From Diplolepis rosae (lineage: Eukaryota; Arthropoda; Insecta; Hymenoptera; Diplolepididae), in assembly GCA_030998225.1 (NCBI GenBank), contig JAPYXD010000171.1, positions 930,001 through 994,000 of the forward strand: 64,000 nucleotides of DNA, in the 5' to 3' direction. A program made the translations under genes and the position numbers. Below, piece after piece: positions 11,545 through 21,169 of the stretch; within the stretch, counting starts at the first letter, position 1, and each line of letters opens with the position of its first letter. The notes below the pieces were generated by a model. That model worked only from the letters and a program-made list of their open reading frames with translations. It was not told the origin of the DNA and ran no database searches.

Positions 11545-12369
11545 ATGTCCATCGTTCCTACTTGCATCAATCTACAATCAGAAAAGAAAGCTCGACTTGA
11601 GTCACCGATATCGACTGTCCTTCAATCAAGTGCTAATAATACTGTACAATCGTTTCTTTCCTTTTCGCCTAGAATGCAAGGAATGATTTCAGATCCCTGT
11701 GCTTCAAGAAACTGTGTACCACTACACAACAATAAACCATCAATTTCTACTAAAGATGATATGGTATATTCACCACGAGAGAATAAAAAGTTGGATAAAA
11801 ATTTCGTAAATCTTGATCAGACTCATAGTGCTCATGGAAATACTGATTTTGACGACGACGAAATGTCTTCTACATCGACGAGTAGCAATGAGAAATATGA
11901 AGATCATTTATCCGATGCAGAAAATTCTGAAGGCGTAATTCGTGCTTTATCAGCTACAATTACTGGAAAAGGTACATTTATCATATTAGGTTATTATGTT
12001 TTTACCCTGAAGAAGACCCACACTGGGGTCGGAACGTACGTAGGTTGTTTCTACAGAAAGATTGACAATTTCACGATTCCAATCATCCAGTATTTGTTTA
12101 AGTGTTTCATGACCGTATGATTATTTGGTAAACTGCTCATTTCTAATCTCCAAAATTATTTGCATTCTGTCGTATCGTACTTATTTTTTCTTCATTTTCG
12201 AATTATAGAGTGGGCTAATCAGCAGGCTGGAAATATGCTTGATAAAAAGAAATTTATAACTCATATAAACAAAACTGCAGCCAACAAACGAAAGTATCGA
12301 AACAGAAAATCGCCCCTTAAAGAATGTTCTTCTGTAGAAAAAAGACAAAAGTCAAGTAAGAATACTTGA
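11545..12369 (+). CDS. Two-exon accessory ORF of the CACTA-like element, unknown function
   Basis: Exon 1 (11545-11971) starts at an ATG and ends at a donor, GGAAAAG then GTACAT. Exon 2 (12209-12369) follows an acceptor ending AATTATAG. Splicing restores one frame of 195 residues without stops. The protein is Ser/Asn-rich, with an acidic tract (TDFDDDEMSSTSTSSNEKYE, about residues 105-125), and ends in a basic lysine-rich tail (NKTAANKRKYRNRKSPLKE). That arrangement suits a small DNA- or chromatin-binding protein. It is transcribed away from the transposase. I do not recognise the family. By position it may play the second-protein role seen in CACTA elements; that is inference. It is intact here, unlike the transposase. 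Confidence 0.55.
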
Positions 12370-12650
12370 ATACCACTATTTTTGCTTATTTGTCCATGAA
12401 ATAACGAATGTTTGAGGGGTTAGCTGTAGTCAGCATGGTAAGAAGTAATACTTCTTTTGTGATTTTTTTCAGAGATTAATTATTACTTTTAATTATCAAA
12501 CTTGTAATACATTATAAAGTATATAATATAATTCATTTTCATAAAGCAGATTGTTCTTTTTAATCTTTTCCTTTTTCAAAATAAAATAATATGTTTAATT
12601 TCCATAGTCGTAACTTACTCATTTTAAAATAAAATATCTTTTGATTACAG

Positions 12651-12896
12651 CACCTTTATGGATGTTGTTATTCACGCACTTTTATTTGAAATTAGGTATT
12701 TTCATTTCTTCGCCAGATAAATTTACTTCTCCTCTGTACCTGGGGGTCAAACAAGAGCAATAAATGCATAAAATGATGCAATTAAGTGTTATTGTTTAAC
12801 CCCCCAGCTATATAGAAGGAATAAATTCATCTGACAATGAAGTGAAAATACCTCATTTTAAATAAAAGAGCGGTATTAACAACATCCATGAAGGTG
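12651..12896. mobile_element. Foldback MITE of about 246 bp
   Basis: Two inverted arms of about 105 bp (12651-12760 and 12790-12896), roughly 75-80 percent identical, begin with CACCTTTATGGATGTTGTTA and its inverse and are separated by a short spacer. It has no coding capacity. It lies inside the CACTA-like element near its right end. Confidence 0.75.
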
Positions 12897-13087
12897 CGTG
12901 TGCATCACAAAAAGATGCACTGAGCGTAGGACGTAGAGTACCAAAGTAGGTTGTGACTACGTCCTACTTTAAGCTACAAGTAGAAAAATGGAAATATGTA
13001 CCGCTTTAGAGGACCAAAAGAGGACCTCAATGCTATAAAAATGAGCCCTCCTTAGATCCTCTGCAAACCTTCTTTAATTTTACAATT

Positions 13088-13122
13088 GTAGGTTCAAAGC
13101 AGGACCAAAATTTCGACTTGGG
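13088..13122 (-). repeat. Right terminal inverted repeat of the CACTA-like element
   Basis: Inverse complement reads CCCAAGTCGAAATTTTGGTC then CTGCTTTGAACCTAC, pairing with 6479-6513. Confidence 0.75.
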
Positions 13123-13140
13123 TTGTAGCATTTCAAAATA

Positions 13141-13400
13141 ATGATTGCTTCGTTTGTTTCTAAAACTGGTTATGTAGCAACAGTAGTTGTTGACAGTCGT
13201 CGCACTGTTAATGCTGATTGGTGTACAAATATTTGCTTGCCTGATGTAATCACTGAATTATGAAAAAACAAGACCAGTCATCACATCGTTCTTCATCACG
13301 AAAACGCAAACTCATATACTGCACGTCAAACAACTGAATATTTAAGACAACGAAAAATCGAATTATTAGACCATCCAGCGTACAGCCCAGGTTTATTTAA
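13141..13400 (+). pseudogene. Mariner transposase central fragment
   Basis: One frame gives FVSKTGYVATVVVDSRRTVN, then ICLPDVITEL, a stop, and HHIVLHHENANSYTARQTTE followed by HPAYSPGLF. This is the mariner block spanning the second catalytic position (HHDN, here HHEN) up to the HPPYSPDLAP motif, where the sequence stops. It is a different mariner lineage from 5686-6415 and 9981-11078. No termini were found. Confidence 0.7.
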
Positions 13401-14292
13401 CTGTGGGAATGAGATACATTGCTACTATAATTTCATGACGACTCTAAAGTGACTCAGCGTCGCTCTCTCGAGATCGTCGTCTCCTACAACGTCGAAATTC
13501 CTGGTGCAAAACGGATGGAGCATGAATGAGAAAAGCAAGATTAACCAAATAAATATCACGCCAAGTTTTCCACGCGATATAGTGCTGCACAAATCCCAGA
13601 CGAAATTGTTTGGATATGATACAAGCCTGTAAATTCATATTTTGATGTTCAAAAGAAAGGCGCCGTAACCACATGAACCGGGTGCACTACTCTATTATCT
13701 GACTTTCATACATTTCTTGTATAAATTATAAATTTCGTTCATTTCATTATTTATTTTGCTTCTTCAAAGCAAAACAAAAGTCGTTGAAATAATTTCAATT
13801 GCTAATTTAATGAGAATTCTTTCTAATGCATGAAGAAAATTCGTGTTGAAACTACCAATCTAGATGGAAGCGCATGATAATTTCTACACTAAGAGACTTT
13901 TCGTCACAGTAAATCATAAAAATGAATTATATTTTAGTATAATATCGATTCAAAATGAGGTAAATTGGGTTTCCGCATCAGAAACTATTATAGTGGTTTT
14001 CAAGCGGCAAAGTTAATATTTTCGTTTGAATAAACGTAATATATGTTCTACTAACTGTTATGAAACCTACGAGAATTTGACATTCACTATATTAAAGTTT
14101 TCTAACGCATGAAAAACAAATGGAAGAAAGGGGAGGTTCCGTGCTAAGAAGAGGGGAGTGGTTTTAGTGGAAACATGGAACAAATATTATCGTTTTGTGC
14201 ATCGAGCCTAGTTTTACTCGATGATCTTCAAAACTAATTGAAAGTATATTAGTCAGAAGTAAATTTGTAAACAATTATTATTCATATTGTGC
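13401..14292. other. No identified gene
   Basis: A 76-codon open frame on the minus strand (13444-13674) contains LQACIISKQFRLGFVQHYIA and an Arg-rich C-terminus, but I do not recognise it. The rest is AT-rich. Confidence 0.35.
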
Positions 14293-14440
14293 TCAATTAA
14301 TATTTTTCGAAGAATATAAAAATCTTTTTGTGGAAAAAGAGACGCTTTCGACTGCGCCGGGATTCGAGCCCAGGTCTTTCGATTGACAGTTGACTGCTCC
14401 AACGAACTGAGTGACACAGATGTCCGTCATCCCTTTCTCC
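14293..14440 (-). mobile_element. tRNA-derived SINE, copy 1
   Basis: On the minus strand this carries a pol III B-box (GGCTCGAATCC, at 14360-14370), a weaker A-box-like stretch (TGTGTCACTCAGTTCG) about 40 bp upstream, and the shared core AATCGAAAGACCTGGGCTCG. The core continues into CGCAGTCGAAAGCGTC and a short AT-rich tail. The plus-strand copy at 23268-23405 shares this core and tail, so this is a repeat family and not a functional tRNA. The tail sequence AATTAATATTTTTC with AAGAAT recurs at about 14608-14640. Confidence 0.72.
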
Positions 14441-14973
14441 ACAGGAAGACATCGATATATTGCGTTTTGGCATTTAATCATTTTACAATTTTGATGGTAG
14501 AGTTGAAATGTCACCGTCTGCTTAATCAGAACAAAATTCTCTGTATCAGATAGGATACTTTCCCGACGGGTGTCCTCGATTACAATTTCAACTCCTAATT
14601 TATGGAAGGCAATTAATATTTTTCAAAGAATTTAAACCTTTAACGACCAAGAACTACAATTTTTTAACTTATGTTCAAGCCTCATTCTCATGACTAAAGA
14701 AGATAAATTTCCAAACGAAAACCATGTTTCCTTATAGTTTTGGGTATGATCTTCTAGAATCCGTAGTCAGAATTGAGTTTCTTCTAGCAGAAAATCCAGT
14801 ATGACGTAAAATTTGGAGAAAAGTACCAAATAATCGGGGATTTTTTTTTTCATAATTTTTTTTCGAGTCAAAAGAATATTGTGACTTGATCCTAACTATG
14901 ATCAACGGTGATCGGAGTAGTTGAACTGCAAGGAAAAAGTTGTATCACTGATCTCAAATAGCCATACCCTTCG
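14441..14973. other. No gene; duplicated SINE-tail sequence
   Basis: Nothing coding. At 14608-14640 a second copy of the SINE tail motif is present without a tRNA-like head, perhaps an older truncated SINE. Confidence 0.35.
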
Positions 14974-15215
14974 CAAAATGGCGGATATCCAATATGTCGG
15001 ACAGAATATTTTGGAAACTGAACGATTTTCGTGGAACTTTATACTCCAGGGCTTTTGAGGTCGCTGATTACGAATTTAACATCGGATTTCCATTTTTCGA
15101 AATGCTGGATCCAATATAGCGGACATCAAATTATGGAAACTCTACGATTTTTGCACAACTCTGTACTCGAGGGTTTTCGGGGTCGCTGATTACGACTTTT
15201 AAATTGGATTTATGG
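14974..15215 (+). repeat. Two tandem units of about 123 bp, ATGGCGGATCCAATATGGCGG type
   Basis: Unit 1 starts AAAATGGCGGATATCCAATA (about 14975) and unit 2 AAATGCTGGATCCAATATAG (about 15100). Each continues through TGGAAACT, ACGATTTT, then a GGTCGCTGATTACGA block and GGATTT. Single units recur at 54748-54870 (+) and 54965-55085 (-), so it is a dispersed and locally tandem repeat. Confidence 0.7.
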
Positions 15216-15270
15216 AATTCCGCAGAATTTGAGTTGATTTTGATGAGATATTCTGTGTTTCCCGTTTCAC

Positions 15271-15552
15271 CTAATCTTTTCGCATGTAGCTCTCAGCATC
15301 AAATACTGCAAATGTTTTTGTTCCGACTTTATTCTTGCCATCTCCGGCAGCATTGTATATCACCAGAGCATCTTCAATTCTCTCATAACTTCTTTCTCCC
15401 GCTTTTGCATCAGAACCCGAGTTATTGGAGCCAGAATCTTTTAAATTTGGTTCACTTACTTTTTCATCAAAATTATTATCTGATACATGCACTTCGTACA
15501 CTACGTGGGAAGGTACAGAACGCCTTTTCCGTTCCTGGGATATGTTGATGAG
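15271..15552 (-). pseudogene. Acidic ORF, copy A (inverted partner of 15836-16003)
   Basis: The minus frame reads SQERKRRSVPSHVVYEVHVS, then a Ser/Asn/Asp-rich acidic stretch (DSGSNNSGSDAKAGE) and about 45 further codons up to a stop at 15271. The position equal to the start Met of the partner copy is ATA. The RKRRSVP basic motif followed by an acidic segment looks like the N-terminal tail of a transposase or nuclear protein, but the family is not recognised. Confidence 0.45.
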
Positions 15553-15835
15553 AATGACAACTACTAACTGAATCTCCCAGGAACTTGGTATTATATATAT
15601 TGTGGGTAGTCACTATTCCAAGAATTATTGGATTATAATGCTTGATCCATCCATGAACAAATGAATAGCTCCCCAGGCAACTTCGGGTCGCTTGTGTCGT
15701 ATCTTCATTTGTTTCATGCACTATATTCAGATTGAGATGTAAAAGACACTGTCAATATTCCGTTGTGCATTGATTGGAAGAATTTCGATATTAAGTTCCT
15801 GGAAGATTCACTTATTTATTCTTGCTACCATCCCC

Positions 15836-16003
15836 ATGTCGCAAACAAAACGAAAAAGACGTTCTGTTCCTACCCATGTGGGGTACGAGATGGATACATT
15901 AGGAAATTATTTCGGTGAAATAATTACGTTGCCAAATTCAGACGATTCTGGCTCTGATAATTCGGATTTTGATGCTGATGCGCCGATGAAATACAAAAAA
16001 TAG
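15836..16003 (+). pseudogene. Acidic ORF, copy B
   Basis: Begins MSQTKRKRRSVPTHVGYEMD and ends in an acidic run (DDSGSDNSDFDADAP) at a stop. It aligns with copy A over the basic motif and acidic tract, and the similarity extends about 50 bp upstream of the start (shared AAGTTCCTGG.AGATTCA). The two copies face away from each other, giving a divergent inverted duplication centred near 15690. A function cannot be assigned. Confidence 0.45.
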
Positions 16004-16112
16004 TCGTATTGCATATGTTCTCGATCTTTTTGGATAATATGCACGCTATCACTCCTTTTGCTTCTCATAAAGTGTTAGCAAGTTTCGAGATAGACCCGGT
16101 AGTAACGGAAAT

Positions 16113-16223
16113 TCATTGTTTACTCATAGTAGACTCATCATAGGCCTTTGTTAACATTTCACACACTTTGATACACTTTATTTCATTTTTTACGCAAAAT
16201 TTGATACAAACTCTTTGATCCAT
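16113..16223 (-). pseudogene. Mariner transposase N-terminal fragment
   Basis: Reads MDQRVCIKFCVKNEIKCIKV then LTKAYDESTMSK, matching the start of mariner transposases (the first helix-turn-helix). It is closely similar in layout to the mariner at 58834, with QRICLKFCIANGISCAK and KAYGESTLSK. It stops after 36 residues. Confidence 0.65.
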
Positions 16224-16769
16224 TTCTTTTAACAAACGAAAATCGCCGAGCTCATAAAACACGTCCAACCGTAGCGGCTCCCACAGACAAAGTAAACAAT
16301 GAATACAGCTCAAGATTTTATCATATATACTTCAGGGGCACGTATACCAACATAATAGAAACAAAATTTGACAATAGGACTCTCCAAACCCGCGAAATTA
16401 AAAAATTCCCGTTATTTTCTGAACACACCTCTTACATACACTAAGTATCATTAGAAAACACAAGTAAGCTATCTAAATTTATATACATGGGGATGAATCT
16501 ACTAACAAGGAACATCAGGTAGGTCTCCCCCTCCGATTTTGTTCGTTCGCACATATGTTGTAGTACTCGAAAACTAAGCGACACGTATTTTTTTACGTGC
16601 CCAAAATGGTTGTTAGCGGGTAAAAATCACCCCCGAAAAGTGTGGTACCCAATACCCATTTAATTGTTTCACATATAATAACAGAATCTTTCACAATCAA
16701 ATCAATTCGAACATTGTCCTCACAATAAAAGATGAAAATTATGATTTTAACTTCCTCAAAAAGATTTTT

Positions 16770-17225
16770 GGGGGGTAAACTACCCCACAATAACTTTTAA
16801 TTATACAAAACATTTTCAAACGGGCATAATTACAACCCAAAAAAAACTGGAAAAAATATATGTTGCACGCGATAATAAAATAAAGTTAATGTATTTTTGC
16901 ATTTTCACGAGAAATTAATTTATACGGGGTAGCCACCCTTAAGTGCATTTTATTATATTTCTGCAAAATAAAGTAAGTTTCGTGTACAAAATCGAGCAGA
17001 AAAATTTCTTCACAAAGAGGGTTTGAAAATGTGAATTCCCCAATTAAGTGAAAATTTTTATGATGGTAAACTACCCCAAAGTGAAAATCTGAAAAAATAT
17101 ATGTTACGCGCGGTAATAAAATAAAGTTTACGTGTTTTTGTTTTGTCCCAAGGAAATACTTCATAGGGGGTAACCAACCTTAAGGGAATTTTATTATGTT
17201 TCTATAAATTACAGAACGTTATATT
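16770..17225. repeat. Imperfect two-unit tandem repeat
   Basis: Blocks at about 16775-17010 and 17065-17220 share, in order, GTAAACTACCCCA, AAAAAATATATGTT, AATAAAATAAAGTT, a GGGGTA.CCA.CCTTAAG block and ATTTTATTAT.TTTCT. Spacing is 240-290 bp because of indels. An additional CCACTTTT/GGTAC-type scrap lies at 16600-16660. There is no coding content. Confidence 0.55.
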
Positions 17226-17340
17226 ATACATATCAGTATAGTTTTAGAAATACAGAAATTACATTTTTAGCTAATGCGGAAGGATAAACTGGTTAAGCGG
17301 CTGTTTTCTTCGACCCACGTATCTTTACTAATCCATTGAA

Positions 17341-17505
17341 ATGTACATGAGATTCATTCTTGAACATTCAATACATCACAAATAATTACAGTGAAACTAA
17401 ATAACTTCTAACTTGTCCATATATCCCAACTTTGATCGAAACTTGAGTAAAATTACTTTAAATATTTTTCTCCTTGTACATTTTCAAAGCTCACCGCACT
17501 GTTGA
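17341..17505 (+). repeat. Dispersed repeat family R, copy 1
   Basis: Contains ATTCTTGAACATTCAATACA, ACTTGTCCATATATCCCAAC, then TTGATCGAAA and GAGTAAAATTAC, and ends at TTTTTCTCCTTGTACATTTT. The same series occurs at 29440-29770 and 38695-38935, inverted at 47685-47885, and partly at 18285-18600. It is probably an old non-autonomous transposon. Confidence 0.6.
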
Positions 17506-17689
17506 TATGCGCCAGGGGCATATGAGACGACAGACGAAGAAAGCATTAATATTTTGATTAAAAGCTAATTGGTGGGTTTACGAAACCTTCGTCTCTCGCC
17601 AGGGCGATCCTCGCTGACTCATTTTTATTATTTTATTTTTTTTAATGTATCACTAAATTATCTTTATGTTAAAGATTTTATTACTAGTC

Positions 17690-17800
17690 TCATAATTATT
17701 ATAATTATCATTACTATTATGATTATCATTATTAATATTATTATAATTATCATTATTAGTTTTTAGTACTATTATTATTACTATTATTATCGATATCGTG
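17690..17800 (+). repeat. ATT/ATA-rich degenerate microsatellite
   Basis: A run of TAATTAT, CATTATTA and CTATTATTA words over about 110 bp. Confidence 0.8.
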
Positions 17801-17929
17801 TTAATTTTGTATCAACTTTATCAATTTATAATATTACGCGTGAACTAAGCATGTAGCAATTCTGAGAGAGAGACAGAGGCGGGCGGAAGATCGATTGAAA
17901 CTATAATACATACATACACATACACCCGT

Positions 17930-18290
17930 CCTTCTTAGGGAGAGATCAAACATTTTGAACCCCTTGAACGCTGTGCCACCTCAGATGCAGCTTGGCCACC
18001 TCAAACGTAGCTTGGACGCAGACGCAGCTTCGCCACCAGAAGGACACCGGTTCTTTCCCAACTCGGTTCTCGTCTATGCCAATTGGGTCGTACCACGGAC
18101 TTCTGACGTATGGGACTGAATCCACCGCAGCGTGGAAACCGAGCTAGGTTCCTGGAGGAACAAGGTCGGCTGCGGATTCTCACCCCGCCGGACAGCTCAA
18201 CACCGAAGGGGAGGTTCACGCTCCCTCCGCCGTCGAGCGAGTCTCCAAGGAGGCTATTGAAAATCCGGGCCAAGTTCTGGAACTGTCCGT
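17930..18290. other. GC-rich island of unknown origin
   Basis: About 350 bp is clearly richer in G+C than its flanks and is open on both strands over about 97 and 67 codons. Near the left end GCTTGGCCACCTCAAACG-type words repeat. No protein similarity could be recognised. It may be part of an LTR, a LINE 3' end or a foreign insertion; there is no poly(A) or terminal repeat to decide. Confidence 0.35.
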
Positions 18291-18600
18291 CCATATGTCC
18301 TAACTTTGCTTAAAAGTTGAATAAAGTCTCTCAAACTATTTTTCTACTTGCAATTTCCGAAAATTGCATGCTAGAAAATTAACGGAAAATTATCTAAAAT
18401 TTACAATACCTTTAAGGAAACGCACGGTGACAACTAAATGGAAAGCACATACTGAAAATGTAAATAGTCATTCATAGTACCTAGATATTACCCAATAATT
18501 TTTTTTTTAAATCTATATACGAGATATTAACTTGACCATATGTCCCAACTTTAATCGAAAGTTGTGTGAAATTACTTTAACTATTTTTTCTTACATTCAC
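18285..18600 (+). repeat. Two partial copies of repeat family R
   Basis: Blocks at 18285-18345 and about 18535-18600 repeat the GTCC.TATGTCC(T/C)AACTTT, then AAAGTTG.(A)TAAA motif series of family R, separated by unrelated AT-rich DNA. Confidence 0.5.
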
Positions 18601-18842
18601 TTGTTCTTTTACAGCTGAATGTTTAGCTGTAGCAAGGATTAACTTCCCTGTCACGGCTGCATTTTTTTTCGTGTATCTCTTATACTCATTTTTCTGTTTT
18701 ATTTCACTTATAATCACTAGGTTCTCTTGTAAAATTCGACTTTGCCGCATTAGGTCCCTTTTCTCGTGGCAGGTCACACATGTGTAGATTATTTCTCTCC
18801 TATGGATATTAGAGAGAAAAACGTAGAAAGAAAACAGAAACA

Positions 18843-19121
18843 GTGATGAAGAACAAGAGGTGCTTCAACTGTGGTAGAAAGGAACATGTAAGTAAGGAGT
18901 GTCCGTCGAAGGATAAAGGTAAGAAATGTTTTAATTGTAATAAGTTCTGTCACATCGCTTCAAGGTGCGCAAATAAGGAACAGGACGACAGTCAGTTTTA
19001 CGCCGGTTATGGAAGTTGCAGCAAAAAGCAGTTTAAAAATGTAAAAATAAATCATTTACCGTTTTCTGATATTATCGCTACCGCGGCAGATTTAAGTTTA
19101 ATGTCATACGACTGCTATTAA
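18843..19121 (+). pseudogene. Gypsy Gag nucleocapsid, two CCHC zinc knuckles
   Basis: A 92-codon frame carries CFNCGRKEHVSKEC and CFNCNKFCHIASRC, two perfect CX2CX4HX4C knuckles 9-10 residues apart, which bind RNA in retroelement Gag. Downstream, the frame runs into the protease region, where the expected DTG-A-(L/I)S signature reads TAADLSLM, so the protease active site looks lost. Capsid sequence upstream was not found. Confidence 0.85.
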
Positions 19122-19127
19122 GGGGTA

Positions 19128-19331
19128 GGTTCTCCGGAGTTAAAAGATAAAACTTGTTTTGAAGAAATAGGCGCAAAAAATACTACTAAAGGCTACTTTG
19201 AAGTAAAACTAAGTGTAGACGGCGAATTGTTTAGTGTTAAATTCCATGTAGTTGACAATATGCTTATGAAACACGGAGTTCTGATCGGCGCTGAATTTTT
19301 GAACGAATTTGACCTGCCTATCGTTAAGTAA
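19128..19331 (+). pseudogene. Gypsy protease C-terminal part
   Basis: In a shifted frame the sequence reads ...KGYFEVKLSVDGELFSVKFH and then LIGAEFLNEFDL, the typical flap and GxDfL-like end of a retropepsin. A stop follows at about 19329. The catalytic Asp lies upstream and is degraded. Confidence 0.6.
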
Positions 19332-19456
19332 CGATACGTCCGTCTCTCGGAAAAATAACAGAAGAAAATCGCCACGTTCCAGAAGTTTTCAATATTGATA
19401 TTTTTAAAGGAAAAAATGTATTAGATTTCTCACAGATTTCAGACACTGGTTCATGC

Positions 19457-20175
19457 ATGAAGATCGAATCCCTTGTAAGAAATTATAAACCGGTAAAGTC
19501 GCGTGAAGTTAACGTAAACATGAAGCTTGTACTTAAAGACGATGCACCGGTGTATCAAAGGCCACGGCGACTTCCTCCCTCTGAGAAAAACGAAGTAGAC
19601 AAACAATTTAATGAATGGTTGAACGACGGGATAATTAAGCCTTCTAGCTCAGAATGCACAAGCCCCGTCGTTTTAGTGAAAAAGAAAAACGGAGAAACGA
19701 AAATCTGCGTAAATTTACGTAAACTAAATAAATAAATGATTTTTTTTTTTTTTTTTTTGGTGAGGAGGAAAAATGGCAAAATCTTTTATAGACGTTGTAC
19801 AGGACTCTCCTAGGACGGGTCTAGGCATACCTGTTAAAACCAAAAAACCCCCTCTCTCGAACCAATACACCACCCGCGGAACCGCCTTTCGGCTTAATAC
19901 TTCACGGGTGGTTGGTTCCATTAAAGTCGCGTACGACTCCTCCGTCAATAATAAATAAATGATTAAAGACACATATCTTTTGCCATTAATGGAAGATCAA
20001 TTGGACCTTTTACAAAATGCGGCGATTTTTACGGCTCTTGATGTAAAAACGGATTCTTTCATGTCGAGGTCGATGAAGAACGTCAAAAGTATCTTTCGTT
20101 TGTACAGCCTGACCGTCAGTACGAGTTTACTAAAGTTCACTTTGATCTATGTAACTCCCCGGCCATATTCTAGAA
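19457..20175 (+). pseudogene. Gypsy reverse transcriptase, interrupted and deleted
   Basis: The N-terminal RT block is intact to 19735: VYQRPRRLPPSEKNEVDKQ, GIIKPSSSECTSPVVLVKKK and then CVNLRKLNK. A retroposon splits it, and it resumes at 19965 with DTYLLPLMEDQLDLLQNAAI and FTALDVKT, the motif-A region whose Asp is present. It then shifts frame into YLSFVQPDRQYEFTKV and NSPAIF. The segment that should carry the YxDD active site is absent; the sequence passes directly to the connection domain. Confidence 0.8.
19743..19949 (-). mobile_element. 5'-truncated poly(A) retroposon (LINE or SINE) with 15-bp target duplication
   Basis: The insert begins on the plus strand with 16 T residues directly after the left duplication, so on the minus strand it ends in a poly(A) tail. 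It is flanked by identical 15-bp copies AATAAATAAATGATT (19728-19742 and 19950-19964). Removing one copy plus the insert rejoins the gypsy RT. The 207-bp body is GC-rich with no recognised coding domain. Target-primed retrotransposition is the obvious mechanism; whether it is a LINE 3' end or a SINE is undecided. Confidence 0.88.
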
Positions 20176-20184
20176 GTTTATTAA

Positions 20185-20735
20185 AGCGATTTGTTAAAGA
20201 ATACTCAACAATAGCGCGACCGTTGACGAATTTATTAAAAAATGGTGTGGAGTTCACTTTTGGTTTTTACGAACAGTATGCGTTTAATGAGTTAAAGAGG
20301 GTGCTGATAAACCAACCCGTGCTAAAACTTTACAAAATGGGCGCCAAGACAGAGCTGCACACTGACGCACCGAAATACGGATACGGTGCGATTTCCTTGC
20401 AGAAAGATAGTGTAGATAACAAGTTCCATCCAGTCCACTATGCGAGTGGAAAGACAACTTGCAGCTGAAGAAAAATACGCTAGTTACGAACTCGAAGTGC
20501 TCGTAATTTTCAAATCATTGAAGAAATTTAGAGTTTTCTTACTCGGCATTTCCTTTAAAATTATAACTGACTGTAAAGCATTTAGACTAACGGTGAACAA
20601 AAAAAGATTTAAGCGTGCGTGTAGCTTGTTGGACTTTATTCCTAGAAGAATTTTCTTACGAAATTCATCACAGACCGGGCACGGACATAAAACACGTAGA
20701 TGCATTAAGCCGTAATCCTCTTCCTGAGGTACTTC
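20185..20735 (+). pseudogene. Gypsy RNase H and connection domain
   Basis: Reads FVKEYSTIARPLTNLLKN, FNELKRVLINQPVLKLY, then LHTDAPKYGYGAISLQ with the first RNase H Asp. In the next frame there follow AAEEKYASYELEVL (the catalytic Glu), IITDCKAF and, near 20660-20715, EFSYEIHHRPGTDIKHVDAL, the usual end of gypsy RNase H. One frameshift lies at about 20455 and another at about 20620. Confidence 0.82.
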
Positions 20736-21169
20736 TAATCAACGAAAATAACGACAGCTTATTGTCACGATTAAGAATTGCTCAGGACGTCGTTAAATTA
20801 GTGGAAAATATTAAACTGAATGAAGCCGATCATTATGTGTTAAGAAATGACCTATTGTACTGAGAGGTCGATGACGAGCCATTGCTTGTAGTGCCGAAGT
20901 GTATGCAGTCGCATATAGTATGGCAGGCGCATGAGCGCGGCCACTTTGGTGTGAATAAGACCGAATCACTTGTGCGGGAAGACTTTTGGTTCAAAGGCAT
21001 GTGGCCAAAAGTAGAAAGAATTGTTTTTACTTGCATTAATTGTATTCTAGCAGTAAAAAAACAAGGTAGGCAGGAAGGATTTTTGAATGTGATCGATAAG
21101 GGTAACATCCCGTTAGACACGTATCACATTGATTACATCAGTCCGCTACAAACTACTACTTTTGTCTGA
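20736..21169 (+). pseudogene. Gypsy integrase N-terminus
   Basis: After RNase H the frame continues into an HHCC zinc-binding domain (HERGHFGVNKTESLVREDFW then CINCILAVKK, about 20930-21060) and reaches DTYHIDYISPL (about 21117), which holds the first Asp of the DDE core. The element ends abruptly about 30 bp later. A stop at 20861 interrupts the linker. Confidence 0.8.

Larger units (their letters stand above)
6479..13122 (-). mobile_element. CACTA/TNP2-like DNA transposon with CCC-starting termini, interrupted
   Basis: The ends at 6479-6513 and 13088-13122 are inverted copies about 35 bp long with roughly 85 percent identity, core CGAAATTTTRGTCCT. Between them lie a minus-strand TNP2-like transposase (7173-9208) and a plus-strand spliced ORF (11545-12369), so the coding parts are divergent. 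Tandem subterminal repeats at 6598-6765 fit CACTA-type biology, where the transposase binds subterminal arrays. The termini begin CCC and not the classical CACTA/CACTG. Flanking bases (TTT left, TTG right) leave a 2-3 bp target duplication possible but unproven. A mariner (9981-11078) and a foldback element (12651-12896) are nested inside; without them it would be about 5.3 kb. The non-coding parts (6766-7172, 9209-9980, 11079-11544) show nothing else. Confidence 0.7.

Noticed and set aside
7050..13400. Mariner halves at 5686 and 13141 as one element split by the CACTA-like insertion
   Set aside because: They lie in opposite orientations and overlap in the part of the transposase they cover, so they are separate copies.
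17930..18290. Host gene in the GC-rich island
   Set aside because: Open on both strands with no motif, splice site or start context that could be defended.
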